Shown: positions 7,933 through 16,405 of the stretch, piece by piece
How the letters are laid out: every line of letters begins with the position of its first letter
How positions within the stretch are numbered: position 1 is the first letter of the stretch
NCBI RefSeq assembly: GCF_000429825.1
Contig: NZ_AUCP01000042.1
Location: forward strand, 1 to 57,919
From: Cohnella thermotolerans DSM 17683
Lineage (GTDB): Bacteria; Bacillota; Bacilli; Paenibacillales; Paenibacillaceae
Direction of reading: 5' to 3'
Length of the DNA stretch: 57,919 nucleotides
The notes under the pieces: generated by a model
The model's database searches: none
The model's input: only the letters and a program-made list of their open reading frames with translations
What the model was told of the DNA's origin: nothing
Position numbers and translations under genes: made by a program

Positions 7933-9153
7933 ATGAGAACGGCTATTTGGCTTTACTTGTTCCTGTTCGTCGCGTTCTTCGATCTCCATGCCCAGTATCC
8001 GATGCTCACCCCGTTCGCCATCTCGCTCGGCGCGGCTCCGTCCTTCATCGGTCTGGTCATGGGCATGTACTCGCTCACCCATCTGCCCGGCAATCTGCTC
8101 GCCGGTTACGGCGTCGACCGCTTCGGGAGCCGCCTCTTCATCGCGGCGAGCCTGGCGGGCGCCGGCATCCTGCTGCTGCTCCAGTCGCGCGTCACCGATC
8201 CCTGGCATCTGCTGTACATCCGCTCCGCGAGCGGATTCGTGCTGGCGTTCCTCTCTCCCGCTTGCTTGTCGCTGCTCGCCCGGCTCGCCAAAAACCATTT
8301 TCACCAAGGGAAGCTCATGGCCGGCAACGGGCTCGTCCATACGATCGCTTCGGTTGTGTCGCCGGCTGCCGGCGCCTGGCTGGCCGCGAAAATCGGATTT
8401 ACGGAATCGTTCGCCATCCTCGGCTGGATCCTGCTCGCGACCGGCGTCTCGTCGCTATGGTTCGTCCGGGAGCCCGAGTTGCCGCAGACGGCCGCCGAAG
8501 AGGGCTCCGGCTCGGGCGGCGTCTCCCGCGCCGCCGCGCCGAAGACGGCGCCTCTGCCGGATCCGGTCCAAGCGCCTGCTTCTCCCGAGAAGTTCCCCTG
8601 GACCGTCTTCCTGCTGCCGGTCTCGATCTCGTGCGCGCAAGGCATTCTGGCGTTCGAACTGCCGCTTCGGGCGACCTCCTCGGACGAATTGATGACGACC
8701 GGCCTGCTCTTCTCCATCGTCAGCCTCGGAGCGCTCTCCACGCTCGGAATGCTGTTCCTGCAGCGGTATTTGCCTTATGCGCGAAGCGTCGCCGGGGTTC
8801 TGCTCATGGCGCTCGCCTATTACGGATTGGCGGCGGGATGGCCGGTTCCGATGATGGCGCTGCTGTTCGTCGTCGGCATGGCCAAAGGGATCGTGTTCCC
8901 CGCGATGACCTCCTTCCTGCTCCAGCTTAGCGGACCTTCCCGGTTCGGCCGAACGTTCTCCTTCATGTCGATCGCCTCGTCCGTCGGCGCGTTTCTCGGG
9001 CCTGTCGCCGCGGGAGCCGTTCGCGACCGTCTGTCGCCCTTCTTCCTCTCCTTCGCCGTGCTGATGGCCGCGCTGACCGTGCTCATGCCCCGGGCCATCT
9101 ACGCCAAAGGCTGGGACGGCAGTGCCGACACGCCTCCGGCGGCCGGCCATTGA
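7933..9153 (+). CDS. Major facilitator superfamily transporter
   Basis: 406 residues with about 12 hydrophobic segments split into two halves by a Pro/Ala-rich central loop (about 180-220). The loop 2-3 region contains the MFS-type GYGVDRFGSR (about 58-67). The substrate cannot be predicted. GGAGGTG precedes the ATG. It is encoded on the plus strand, divergent from the decayed ABC operon, and the roughly 130 bases between them would hold its promoter. Confidence 0.9.
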   Translation: MRTAIWLYLFLFVAFFDLHAQYPMLTPFAISLGAAPSFIGLVMGMYSLTHLPGNLLAGYGVDRFGSRLFIAASLAGAGILLLLQSRVTDPWHLLYIRSASGFVLAFLSPACLSLLARLAKNHFHQGKLMAGNGLVHTIASVVSPAAGAWLAAKIGFTESFAILGWILLATGVSSLWFVREPELPQTAAEEGSGSGGVSRAAAPKTAPLPDPVQAPASPEKFPWTVFLLPVSISCAQGILAFELPLRATSSDELMTTGLLFSIVSLGALSTLGMLFLQRYLPYARSVAGVLLMALAYYGLAAGWPVPMMALLFVVGMAKGIVFPAMTSFLLQLSGPSRFGRTFSFMSIASSVGAFLGPVAAGAVRDRLSPFFLSFAVLMAALTVLMPRAIYAKGWDGSADTPPAAGH

Positions 9154-9345
9154 ACCTCGGACTGCGCCTTCGCGGGGGATGCGCGCCCACGGCTTGGCCG
9201 GTTTGTCCCCCTTCGCCGCCCGGGCGGTCTGGGCAAGCGCACAGGTCGGGGCCGGGACATTCGCATAGGATGCGGATAGGTCCGCGCGGATCGAATCAGG
9301 CCGGAGCGGGCCTCAAACCGGGCTTCCGAAGCGGGGTGATGCCGA

Positions 9346-9438
9346 TTGGCTCCGATCGTCAAACACGGTGGCGGAGTGGCGGCTTTGTTCGTGCTCGTGC
9401 TGTTTTTGCTGCTCGTGATTATCCTTAGCCTTTGGTAA
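9346..9438 (+). CDS. Tiny hydrophobic protein, YjcZ-like (30 aa)
   Basis: Reading from a TTG at 9346 gives MAPIVKHGGGVAALFVLVLF, then LLLVIILSLW and a stop. This is the size, Gly-rich start and single membrane helix of the YjcZ-type small sporulation proteins. GGGGTGATG lies about 6 bases upstream. A 10-bp hairpin follows the stop at 9462. The family call rests on composition and length, so it is moderate. Confidence 0.6.
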   Translation: MAPIVKHGGGVAALFVLVLFLLLVIILSLW

Positions 9439-9461
9439 ATAGCCGCGCTGCCGCTTCCCGG

Positions 9462-9488
9462 CAAGAGCGCGTCCCGGGCGCGCTCTTG
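9462..9488 (+). terminator. Hairpin after the 30-residue gene
   Basis: CAAGAGCGCG and CGCGCTCTTG form a perfect 10-bp stem with a 7-base loop. No T-run follows, so termination is only probable. Confidence 0.5.
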
Positions 9489-9671
9489 CGCGGTTAGGCG
9501 CCGCCGGGACAGGCCCGTTCGGACGGAGGCCGGCCGGCCTTCCGTCGGGAAGCCGGGCCCGGCTTCCCGAGCGGCGGCTGATCCCGCGGACGCGAGTGTG
9601 GTACAATAGAGTTATCACAATATACGCAGCGCAATTGCCGCAACCGCCGCAGCCAAGGAGGAGCAAGGGAC

Positions 9672-10034
9672 ATGGAATCCGCTATCGCCATTATCGTCGA
9701 AGGCAAAAACGACAAAAGCCGCCTGGCCCGCCTGCTCTCCTCCGAAATCGCGATTCACTGCACGTTCGGCACGCTGAATACGGATAAGATCGAAGCGCTC
9801 CGCAAGGCGGTCGGCAACCGCCAGGTGTATCTCTTCACCGATCCCGACGCTTCCGGCCGCCGGATCCGGGGCGTCCTCCGGGACGTATTCCCCGACGCGG
9901 AGCATATTTACACGCGGCGCGGCTACAACGGGGTCGAAGGCACGCCGGAGGAATATTTGATCCAACAGCTGGAGAAGGCGGGGTTGGAAGATTATATCGT
10001 TTACCCGCCTCCTTCTTCGGTGTTTCCTGAATAA
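9672..10034 (+). CDS. Small Toprim-domain protein (RNase M5/primase-like fold)
   Basis: A 120-residue protein that is essentially one Toprim domain. It has the acidic motif IIVEGKND near the N-terminus and the TDPDASGRR motif near residue 55, the metal-binding residues of this fold. RNase M5 (RnmV) has these plus a C-terminal region and is near 180 residues, so this is a shorter relative and not clearly RnmV. Nucleic acid cleavage or nucleotidyl transfer is possible. AAGGAGG precedes the ATG. A strong hairpin follows. Confidence 0.85.
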   Translation: MESAIAIIVEGKNDKSRLARLLSSEIAIHCTFGTLNTDKIEALRKAVGNRQVYLFTDPDASGRRIRGVLRDVFPDAEHIYTRRGYNGVEGTPEEYLIQQLEKAGLEDYIVYPPPSSVFPE

Positions 10035-10088
10035 AAAAGGCTTCTCTGCGTTGGCCGCCGACGGAAGCGAAGCGTTTCCGGAATTCAA

Positions 10089-10140
10089 AAAAAGAGCAGA
10101 CCCCTCAAGTCCATACGGACCTAAGGAGTCTGCTCTTTTC
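10089..10140. terminator. Bidirectional intrinsic terminator
   Basis: AAAAGAGCAGACCCCT pairs with AGGAGTCTGCTCTTTT, with A/T runs on both sides. It lies between the convergent Toprim and SCO genes and can serve both. Confidence 0.9.
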
Positions 10141-10159
10141 GCGTTCAAGCTCGCGCCCT

Positions 10160-10843
10160 CTACAGAAGACTCTTGATTTCCTGCAGCAGCGCGTCGGCGT
10201 CGTAGTCGCCAGGATTGCCGTTCGCAGCCGGCGAGATGAAGTCCCGCATGCGTCCCTTCTTGTCGACCAGGACGATCAGGTTCATGTGGCCGAAATTGCC
10301 GTCCTTGTCTTTGGTGACGAGCAGCTGATACTTCTTCGCCAGCTCCGCCGTCTCCTTCTCGTCCCCGCGCAGAAACTTCCAGCCCGTATAGTCGGCGTGG
10401 AACTTGGAGGAGAACGTCTTCAGCGCTTCGGGCGTATCCCGCTCCGGATCGATCGTCACGGAGAAAAACTCGACCTTGCTGCCGAATATGCCTTCCTCCT
10501 TCAGCTTGTCCTGCACTTGGGACACCATGAAGGTGGTTGGCGGACAAACGTCCGGACAATTGGAATAGAAGAAATAGACCAGCCGCACTTTGCCGTTGGA
10601 ATCGCTGAACGTAACCGGATTGCCCTCTATATCGTTGTAAGTAAAATCCGCGGCCGCTCCCTGATCCGGCAGCTTGCCCGTTCGGTTCGACGCGGAATTC
10701 CAGATCAGAAATCCCGCCAGCACGACGCATATCGCCAGCAGCGTGATCGGGAAGGCGTAGCGCTTCGCAAACGGCCGCTTCGCACCTCCCCCTTGGGGAG
10801 CCGTTCCGGCCGCCGCCGGGCGTTCTTCTTCGTTCATGGACAT
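10160..10843 (-). CDS. SCO family copper chaperone for cytochrome c oxidase
   Basis: 227 residues. One N-terminal membrane segment (about 31-50) anchors a thioredoxin-like domain outside the cell. The copper site is visible as C96-P-D-V-C100, with the later histidine in GHMN (about H186). SCO proteins deliver copper to, or reduce, the CuA site of cytochrome oxidase. I choose the ATG at 10843, 8 bases after the ctaB stop; the Met two codons on is also possible. The open frame extends further upstream, but that part overlaps ctaB and is not credible. Operon with ctaB. Confidence 0.93.
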   Translation of the reverse strand: MSMNEEERPAAAGTAPQGGGAKRPFAKRYAFPITLLAICVVLAGFLIWNSASNRTGKLPDQGAAADFTYNDIEGNPVTFSDSNGKVRLVYFFYSNCPDVCPPTTFMVSQVQDKLKEEGIFGSKVEFFSVTIDPERDTPEALKTFSSKFHADYTGWKFLRGDEKETAELAKKYQLLVTKDKDGNFGHMNLIVLVDKKGRMRDFISPAANGNPGDYDADALLQEIKSLL

Positions 10844-10851
10844 GGCCTGCG

Positions 10852-11709
10852 TTACACTCCATTCGTATCGAGAATCATCGCGATAAACATGACCATCAAA
10901 TAATTGACGGAGAACAGGAAGTCCGTCTTCGCCCACTTCTCGGTGTTCGCCGTCCGGAAGCCGGACAGCGCGTGGAGCACCCAGCAAGCGAGAATGACGA
11001 TGGACAGGACGAGAAACACCTCGCCGACATACCCTTCGGTGTAAAGCAGAACGGAGGCGACGAGCAGCAGCGCGATATACGGAACCATTTGAATTTTCGT
11101 CCGCAGCACGCCTTTGACGACAGGCAGCACCGGGTAGCCGGCAGCCCGGTATTCTTCCACCCGGCGGATGGCGAGCGACCAGAAGTGCGGAGGCTGCCAC
11201 AGGAACAGCAGCGCGAACAGAATCCAGGCGCCGGCGTCCACCTCGTTCGTGACCGCGCAATACCCGATGACGGGCGGCATCGCCCCGGAGACGCCGCCGA
11301 CGGACGTGCTCCAGGTCGAATTGCGCTTCAGCCACAGCGTATAAACGACGACATAAACGAAAAAGCCGAGCACGCCGAGCCAGCCGCAAAGCGGATTGAC
11401 CATGACGAACAGGCAGCCCAGTCCCAAAATGCCAAGCACAATAGCGTAGCCGAGCACAAAAGAAGGCCGCAACCGGCCTTGGGGCAGTGCCCTGTTCTGC
11501 GTGCGGGCCATCTTCGTATCGAAATCGCGATCGAAATAATTATTGAACACGCAGGCCGAAGCCATCGTCAGCGTCGATCCGAGCAGCATCCAGACAAGCA
11601 GCGGCCAGTCGATCTGCCAACGGGAAGCGACCCAGAAACCGCCGAACGCCGCAAACAAATTCAAGCGGATGATGCCCGGCTTGGTGAGGGCCACAAGATC
11701 TTTAAACAC
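10852..11709 (-). CDS. ctaB: Protoheme IX farnesyltransferase (heme O synthase)
   Basis: A 285-residue UbiA-family membrane prenyltransferase with about nine helices. The prenyl-diphosphate-binding motif NNYFDRDFD is near residue 60, and conserved WQPPHFWSLA lies near residue 170. It adds a farnesyl group to heme B to make heme O for terminal oxidases. AAAGGAGG precedes the ATG. The SCO gene follows 8 bases later, so both serve cytochrome oxidase assembly. No oxidase subunit genes are in the window. Confidence 0.96.
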   Translation of the reverse strand: MFKDLVALTKPGIIRLNLFAAFGGFWVASRWQIDWPLLVWMLLGSTLTMASACVFNNYFDRDFDTKMARTQNRALPQGRLRPSFVLGYAIVLGILGLGCLFVMVNPLCGWLGVLGFFVYVVVYTLWLKRNSTWSTSVGGVSGAMPPVIGYCAVTNEVDAGAWILFALLFLWQPPHFWSLAIRRVEEYRAAGYPVLPVVKGVLRTKIQMVPYIALLLVASVLLYTEGYVGEVFLVLSIVILACWVLHALSGFRTANTEKWAKTDFLFSVNYLMVMFIAMILDTNGV

Positions 11710-11996
11710 GGTGTTCCTCCTTTAAACGAACCAAAAAAAAGCAGCCTTACCGGTTGTCATGATTAGATGATACCCCAAATCTTCGACCGTTGACAATGTT
11801 CGCGCTTCCGAGTTCATCAAATCGCCACCGCCTCCGGACAAGCACCGAATCCGAAGCGGCTATGACGGCCGATACAGTCACACATTCCGGGCGGGCGCAA
11901 TAGACTGTATTGCGACAATCGCCCAGCACCCCTCGCCATCAGCCGGGCGCCGATCGAGACCAAGCGGGATGAAGATGAAGGGAAGAATACCGCCTT

Positions 11997-12419
11997 ATGG
12001 CCGTTGTAAAAGCAAGCAGCGCGGACGTTAGGCTGCTCGCTCGCCTTCTGCGCGCCGAAGCGGAAGGAGAGGGCAACTTAGGCATGCTCCTGGTGGGCAA
12101 CGTCGGCATCAACCGGATTTTGGCCAACTGTCTCGATTTTCGGAACATCCGCTCGATGAGCGACATGGTGTACCAGTCTCCGGGGGGCTTCGAGTCGGTT
12201 CAGAAGCCGTACTTCTATCAGAGGGCGCGGGAGTCGGAAATCGCGCTCGCCCGAAGGGTCATTAACGGCGAAAAGTTTTGGCCCGCCTCGAACGCGCTGT
12301 GGTTTTTCCGTCCTTCCGACGATTGCCCTCCCACCTGGTATAATCAAACGAACACCGGCCGGTACAAAGCCCACTGCTTCTACGCGCCGTCCCCGCAGGA
12401 TTGTCCGAATGTTTACTAA
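11997..12419 (+). CDS. cwlJ: Spore cortex-lytic enzyme CwlJ
   Basis: A 140-residue hydrolase_2 (SleB/CwlJ) domain with no signal peptide, the typical CwlJ size. The catalytic Glu region is RAEAEGE (about E21). The motifs QSPGGFE, YFYQRARE and ASNALWFF are characteristic. It degrades cortex peptidoglycan during germination. gerQ, needed in Bacillus for CwlJ assembly in the coat, starts 32 bases downstream. Confidence 0.93.
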   Translation: MAVVKASSADVRLLARLLRAEAEGEGNLGMLLVGNVGINRILANCLDFRNIRSMSDMVYQSPGGFESVQKPYFYQRARESEIALARRVINGEKFWPASNALWFFRPSDDCPPTWYNQTNTGRYKAHCFYAPSPQDCPNVY

Positions 12420-12451
12420 GGCGCAAGCCGTTATTTAAGGAGGTTTCCCTT

Positions 12452-12967
12452 TTGTACAACAATGTGCAATGGCCGCAAGCCCAGGTTAATCCCGCGTCAT
12501 TCGGGGGCGTTCCGACGAACGCCCAGATGCCGGCCGGAACTTTGCAGTCGAGCCCGTTCGCCACGGCTGTCCCGATGATGCCCCAGATGGTAACGGGCAA
12601 TGTCTTCCCGGTTGCCCAGGCAACGACGATGACGCCCCCGCCGGCGACGAGCGGCTCGATTGTGACGCCCAGCGGAATGACGTTCCCTCCGCTTCCGAAG
12701 GAAGAGTCTTATGTCGAAAATATTTTGCGGATGAACCTCGGCAAAGTCGGCACCTTCTACATGACGTACGAGAACAACAGCGAATGGAACGCGAAAATAT
12801 TCAAGGGCGTGATCGAAGCGGCCGGACGCGACCATATCATCATCAGCGATCCGGTCACGGGACGCCGCTTCCTTCTGCTGACGCTCAACCTCGATTATGT
12901 CACGTTCGACGAGCCGCTTACGTATTCCCTTCCGTTCGGATCGATGGGCAGCACCCGTTCGCGTTAA
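12452..12967 (+). CDS. gerQ: Spore coat protein GerQ
   Basis: 171 residues from a TTG at 12452, preceded by AAGGAGG with 8-base spacing; the open frame begins earlier but without a start signal. The N-terminal half is Pro/Ala/Gln-rich (transglutaminase cross-linking of GerQ is known in Bacillus). The conserved C-terminal domain begins near SYVENILRMNLGKVGTFYMT. Together with cwlJ it forms the known germination pair. Confidence 0.92.
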   Translation: MYNNVQWPQAQVNPASFGGVPTNAQMPAGTLQSSPFATAVPMMPQMVTGNVFPVAQATTMTPPPATSGSIVTPSGMTFPPLPKEESYVENILRMNLGKVGTFYMTYENNSEWNAKIFKGVIEAAGRDHIIISDPVTGRRFLLLTLNLDYVTFDEPLTYSLPFGSMGSTRSR

Positions 12968-13235
12968 TCGGCCGAAACGTCCAAATCCGCACCCCTTCCC
13001 TGCCTCCCTTCACCCATTTCTCCATCACTCTCCAGGAACGTCCTTCGCGGCGTTCTTTTTGCATTCGCTCCGCTTCTTCCTCTCCGGCCGCCCTTCGAAG
13101 CTCCACGAACACGCCGGGCTGCCCGACGTTCTCCGCAAGCTCGGCGCCCTTCCACCGCTCCGGATCGGCGCCGACCCAGGCCAGAAACTCCTCGCGGCAT
13201 TCCTCCGGTATGACATATTCGCAGAACAAGATCAT
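12918..13235 (-). CDS. Small conserved-looking hypothetical protein
   Basis: 105 residues from an ATG at 13235 preceded by AAAGGGGCGG. It begins MILFCEYVIPEECREEFLAW and has an alpha/beta pattern reminiscent of small dimeric monooxygenase-like (NIPSNAP/ABM) folds, ending WTFRPIN. The last residues are encoded opposite the 3' end of gerQ (50-base convergent overlap). The protein-like composition and good start support a real gene. The function is unknown and the fold suggestion is weak. Confidence 0.6.
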   Translation of the reverse strand: MILFCEYVIPEECREEFLAWVGADPERWKGAELAENVGQPGVFVELRRAAGEEEAERMQKERREGRSWRVMEKWVKGGREGVRIWTFRPINANGCCPSIRTEGNT

Positions 13236-13325
13236 CGAACCGCCCCTTTCCGTTTTCTCATAATTTGCCCCTCCCATGCCCATACTGAACCCGACTACAG
13301 CCACCAACCGAAAGGGGTCATACGC

Positions 13326-14309
13326 ATGGATTCAGGCACCCATCTGGTGTTCGGACTCGGTCTGGGAGGATTGGCGCTGACCGATCCCGCGATCACTTCC
13401 CATCCTTACGGACCGGTAACCGTCCTGATCGGGACGATTCTCGGCTCACAGGCGCCGGACGCGGATATGCTGCTCCGATTCAAAAGCAATGCCGATTATA
13501 TCAGAAACCATCGGGGACTGTCGCATTCCTTTCCCGCCATCGTCGGCTGGACGGCGCTTATCACGCTGGTTCTGTCCCTTGTGTTCCGCGGCGTTCCGTG
13601 GCTGCACCTCGGAGTGTGGGTACTGCTTGCCGTTGTCGTGCATGTGGCGTCGGACCTGTTCAACTCGTACGGCACCCAGGCATTCCGCCCGCTGTCGCGG
13701 AAATGGATCGCCTGGAACATCATCCACATTTTCGACCCGGCCATCTTCCTCGCGCACGTGGCGGCGATTCTGCTGTGGATGAGCGGGTGGGCCGACCCGA
13801 GAGCGATCTTCCCCGTCCTGTACGGCTTGCTCGTGCTGTATTATGGCTGGAGAACGTGGGTTCATCGCCGGCTGTCTGTCAAAGTCCCCGGACAAGACCC
13901 CGAACGGGACCAGGGAGACGAGTATACGCTTCTGCCAACGCTCTCGCTCTCCAAATGGAACGTCGTCAAGCGTTCGGCCGACTGCCGGTACAGCATCGGC
14001 GAATGGGAGAACGGACGGCTTACCTGGGTCGACCGTATGAAATGCGACGAACATCCGGCGGTCGAAGCGTCGAAAAGCAACAAAGACGTTCGGGCGTTTC
14101 TGGACGTGACGCCGTTCCCTTGCGGTCTCGTCAAATCGCATTCCTGGGGGTACGAGGTCCGCTGGGTCGACATTCGCTACCGCCATCGCCGGCAGTACCC
14201 GTTCGTCGCGGTCGTGCTTATGGACGCGTCCTATGTCCCGTTCCAGTCTTATGTCGGATGGCTGAGCGACGAACGGCTGGAGAAGCGGCTGCGAATGAAC
14301 ACCTATTAA
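13326..14309 (+). CDS. YdjM/YfhP-type membrane metal-dependent hydrolase
   Basis: 327 residues from the ATG at 13326. It has the DUF457 (YdjM/LexA-binding hydrolase) features: MDSGTHLVFGLGLGG at the start, AHAP-like SQAPDADML, then NHRGLSHSF with metal-ligand histidines, four or five membrane helices to about residue 180, and a soluble C-terminal domain. It resembles B. subtilis YfhP, a repressor-like membrane protein; the exact activity of this family is unsettled. A longer upstream open frame is non-coding, because it overlaps gerQ. Confidence 0.85.
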   Translation: MDSGTHLVFGLGLGGLALTDPAITSHPYGPVTVLIGTILGSQAPDADMLLRFKSNADYIRNHRGLSHSFPAIVGWTALITLVLSLVFRGVPWLHLGVWVLLAVVVHVASDLFNSYGTQAFRPLSRKWIAWNIIHIFDPAIFLAHVAAILLWMSGWADPRAIFPVLYGLLVLYYGWRTWVHRRLSVKVPGQDPERDQGDEYTLLPTLSLSKWNVVKRSADCRYSIGEWENGRLTWVDRMKCDEHPAVEASKSNKDVRAFLDVTPFPCGLVKSHSWGYEVRWVDIRYRHRRQYPFVAVVLMDASYVPFQSYVGWLSDERLEKRLRMNTY

Positions 14310-14366
14310 AGGTAGAGATGGAACCCCCCGGCTATTGACGGGCGAAACCGATTGGAGGACAATATT

Positions 14367-14394
14367 AAAAGCCCGAGGGCGACCTCGGGCTTTC
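14367..14394. terminator. Intrinsic terminator between YfhP-like and SASP genes
   Basis: AAAGCCCGAGG and CCTCGGGCTTT pair around a short loop, with A/T on both sides. It can serve both convergent genes. Confidence 0.85.
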
Positions 14395-14413
14395 AGTCGG
14401 GGATTAGCGTCCC

Positions 14414-14644
14414 TTAGCGACTGCCGGAAAGTTGTTGCTCGGCAATGCGAACCAGGTTCTTGGTGATATATCCGCCAAGAGATCCGGCATCGCGGGACGT
14501 TACGTTGCCATAGTAGCCGTCTTGCGGAATCGTAACGCCGAGGGATTGAGCAGCTTCCATCTTCATGTTCTCCAGGGCGCCCTTCGCTTCCTTGACGAGC
14601 ACACGGTTACGGGAAGAGGAAGTATTGTTGTTGTTTGCTGGCAT
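14414..14644 (-). CDS. Alpha/beta-type small acid-soluble spore protein
   Basis: 76 residues. Asn-rich N-terminus, then the conserved helix (ALENMKMEAAQSLGV, GPR protease-like region) and the C-terminal signature SRDAGSLGGYITKNLVRIAE. These proteins coat and protect DNA in dormant spores. AAAGGAG precedes the ATG. A monocistronic gene with its own terminator, consistent with forespore expression. Confidence 0.95.
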   Translation of the reverse strand: MPANNNNTSSSRNRVLVKEAKGALENMKMEAAQSLGVTIPQDGYYGNVTSRDAGSLGGYITKNLVRIAEQQLSGSR

Positions 14645-14739
14645 GATTGAATGCTCCTTTCGCCTTGCGGATTGGTTTGCAAGCTTGCTTTCCTAGTATG
14701 CAAAGGCGGGAGAAAAATATGCTTAAGGAGATCAAACCG

Positions 14740-14916
14740 ATGAACAAATCTTTAGGTTTATTGTTTGCCGTCACTTCCATCGCCTGGATGATCGCCACGG
14801 CGATCTCCATCGACTACAACGGATGGCTGGCGCTGCTGTTCTTCGTTCTGGGCATGGCCAACATCGGACTCGGCTTCGCGGTCAAGGCCAGGCTGGCCAA
14901 GCGCGCCCGGGCGTAA
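14740..14916 (+). CDS. Small two-helix membrane protein (YlaF/DUF5325-like)
   Basis: 58 residues from the ATG at 14740, which has AAGGAG 9 bases upstream; the longer open frame from 14647 lacks such a site. It has two hydrophobic segments (about 4-22 and 28-48) and a basic end (KARLAKRARA). Size and pattern resemble B. subtilis YlaF (DUF5325), but that is a tentative match. No function is known. Confidence 0.65.
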   Translation: MNKSLGLLFAVTSIAWMIATAISIDYNGWLALLFFVLGMANIGLGFAVKARLAKRARA

Positions 14917-14961
14917 CCGCCCGGACGCCGGCCGGAAGCTCTGCCGGGCGCCGCTTTCGAT

Positions 14962-15963
14962 TTACCGCCGGGGCAGCAGGAAGCCCATCAAGTCCTTCAC
15001 CTGGCGAAGCGTCGTTTCGGCGACGGCCATCGCTTTCTCGGCTCCGTCGCGCAGAATGTCGTGAATAGCGCCCGAAGCGCGGATGTCCTTGTATTTCCGC
15101 TGCAGCGGCTCCAGCGTCGCGACGACGTGCTCGGCGAGGTCCTTTTTGAACGCTCCGTACCCTTGCCCTTCGTAACGCGCCTGAATGTCCTCCAGGGACA
15201 GGCCCGAGCAATGGGCGTAAATGCTCATCAAATTGCTGATCTCCGGTTTGTTCTGGGGATCGTAGACGATTTCCTTGCCCAGGTCCGTTTTGGCCCGGGC
15301 GATTTTTTTGCGGATGACGTCCGGTTCGTCCAGCAAAGCGATGTAGCTGCCCGCGTTCGGGTTGCTCTTGCTCATCTTCTTGGAGGCGTCGTCCAGCGAC
15401 ATGATGCGGGCGCCGACCTTCGGGATGTACGGCTCCGGAATCGTCAACAGATCGCCGTACCGGTGGTTGAACCGTCCCGCGAGATCGCGCGTCAGCTCCA
15501 GATGCTGCTTCTGGTCGTCCCCGACCGGAACCAGATTCGCCTGATACAGCAATATATCGGCCGCCATCAGCGACGGATAAACGAACAGCCCCGCGCCGAC
15601 CGCTTCCTTGCCCGCCGATTTGTCCTTGAATTGCGTCATGCGCTCCAGCTCGCCCATGTACGACAGCGTCGTCATCAGCCAGCCGAGCTCCGCGTGCTGC
15701 GGCACCTGGGATTGCACGAACATTGCCGCCCGCGCGGGGTCGATGCCGGCCGCGACGTACAGCGCCGCCACCATCTCCGTCTGCTCCCGCAAATCCGCCG
15801 GCTCCTGCGGCACGGTCACCGCGTGAAGATCCGCAATCATGAAGAAGCAATCGTACTCGCGCTGCAAGGCCACGAAGTTGATCATGGCGCCGATGTAGTT
15901 GCCGATCGTCAGCTTGCCGCTCGGCTGAATGCCGGACAATACGCGCAATTTCTTTTCGCTCAT
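14962..15963 (-). CDS. trpS: Tryptophanyl-tRNA synthetase
   Basis: 333 residues, the normal length for class Ic TrpRS. The HIGH-type motif is TIGN (19-22) within SGIQPSGKLTIGNYIG, and KMSKS is at 196-200. It charges tRNA-Trp in the cytoplasm. I start at ATG 15963 with AAAGGGTGG upstream; the extra 37 residues in the longer frame lie in the T-box leader. Regulated by the T-box terminator/antiterminator just upstream. Confidence 0.97.
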   Translation of the reverse strand: MSEKKLRVLSGIQPSGKLTIGNYIGAMINFVALQREYDCFFMIADLHAVTVPQEPADLREQTEMVAALYVAAGIDPARAAMFVQSQVPQHAELGWLMTTLSYMGELERMTQFKDKSAGKEAVGAGLFVYPSLMAADILLYQANLVPVGDDQKQHLELTRDLAGRFNHRYGDLLTIPEPYIPKVGARIMSLDDASKKMSKSNPNAGSYIALLDEPDVIRKKIARAKTDLGKEIVYDPQNKPEISNLMSIYAHCSGLSLEDIQARYEGQGYGAFKKDLAEHVVATLEPLQRKYKDIRASGAIHDILRDGAEKAMAVAETTLRQVKDLMGFLLPRR

Positions 15964-15984
15964 GCGAGCCACCCTTTCCATAGA

Positions 15985-16316
15985 CCGGTACTCTCCGGAG
16001 AAAATAAAAAAAGACCTCTTCGCCAAGGGACGAAGAAGTCGTGGTGCCACCCTTATTCGCTTTGCTGCCGGCAACGATTGTCGGCGGCGTCCGGGCCGCG
16101 GCTGAGCGTGCCGGGTCGGGCAAAGCCTTAAGTTCCGCTAACGGGGAACAACCGGGGAGCATCGGGCCGTTCCCGTCCGGGGAACCGCCGTTCCGCTCCC
16201 GGCTCCGAGCTCCACTTCCGCCGGCGGACGGACACCGGTTCGCAGCAACCACCGGCTCTCTGGGTCCGTAACCCGCAGGCGTACTCTCTCTCATCATCGC
16301 CGAGCTTCATATTGTC
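15985..16316 (-). promoter_or_regulatory. T-box riboswitch leader for tRNA-Trp
   Basis: The minus strand carries the T-box sequence AAGGGTGGCACCACG (around 16042-16057), then a terminator whose stem is GACTTCTTCG/CGAAGAGGTC with seven T (about 16006-16040). A candidate specifier codon TGG is at 16249-16251 in the upstream stem-loop, and GAGAGAGAGTA near 16290 resembles the stem I bulge motif. Uncharged tRNA-Trp should stabilise the antiterminator and switch on trpS. The specifier position is inferred. Confidence 0.92.
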
Positions 16317-16320
16317 ATTC

Positions 16321-16348
16321 ATTATACTCTCCCGCGCAAGGATGTCAA
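16321..16348 (-). promoter_or_regulatory. Sigma-A promoter of the trpS leader
   Basis: Perfect TTGACA (16343-16348) and TATAAT (16321-16326) on the minus strand with a 16-base spacer, just upstream of the T-box. Confidence 0.85.
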
Positions 16349-16405
16349 CCGGACTCGGCGGTGCTTCGGCTCTTACGGCGGAATGGGCAGCGTGAACGAC
16401 AATTT

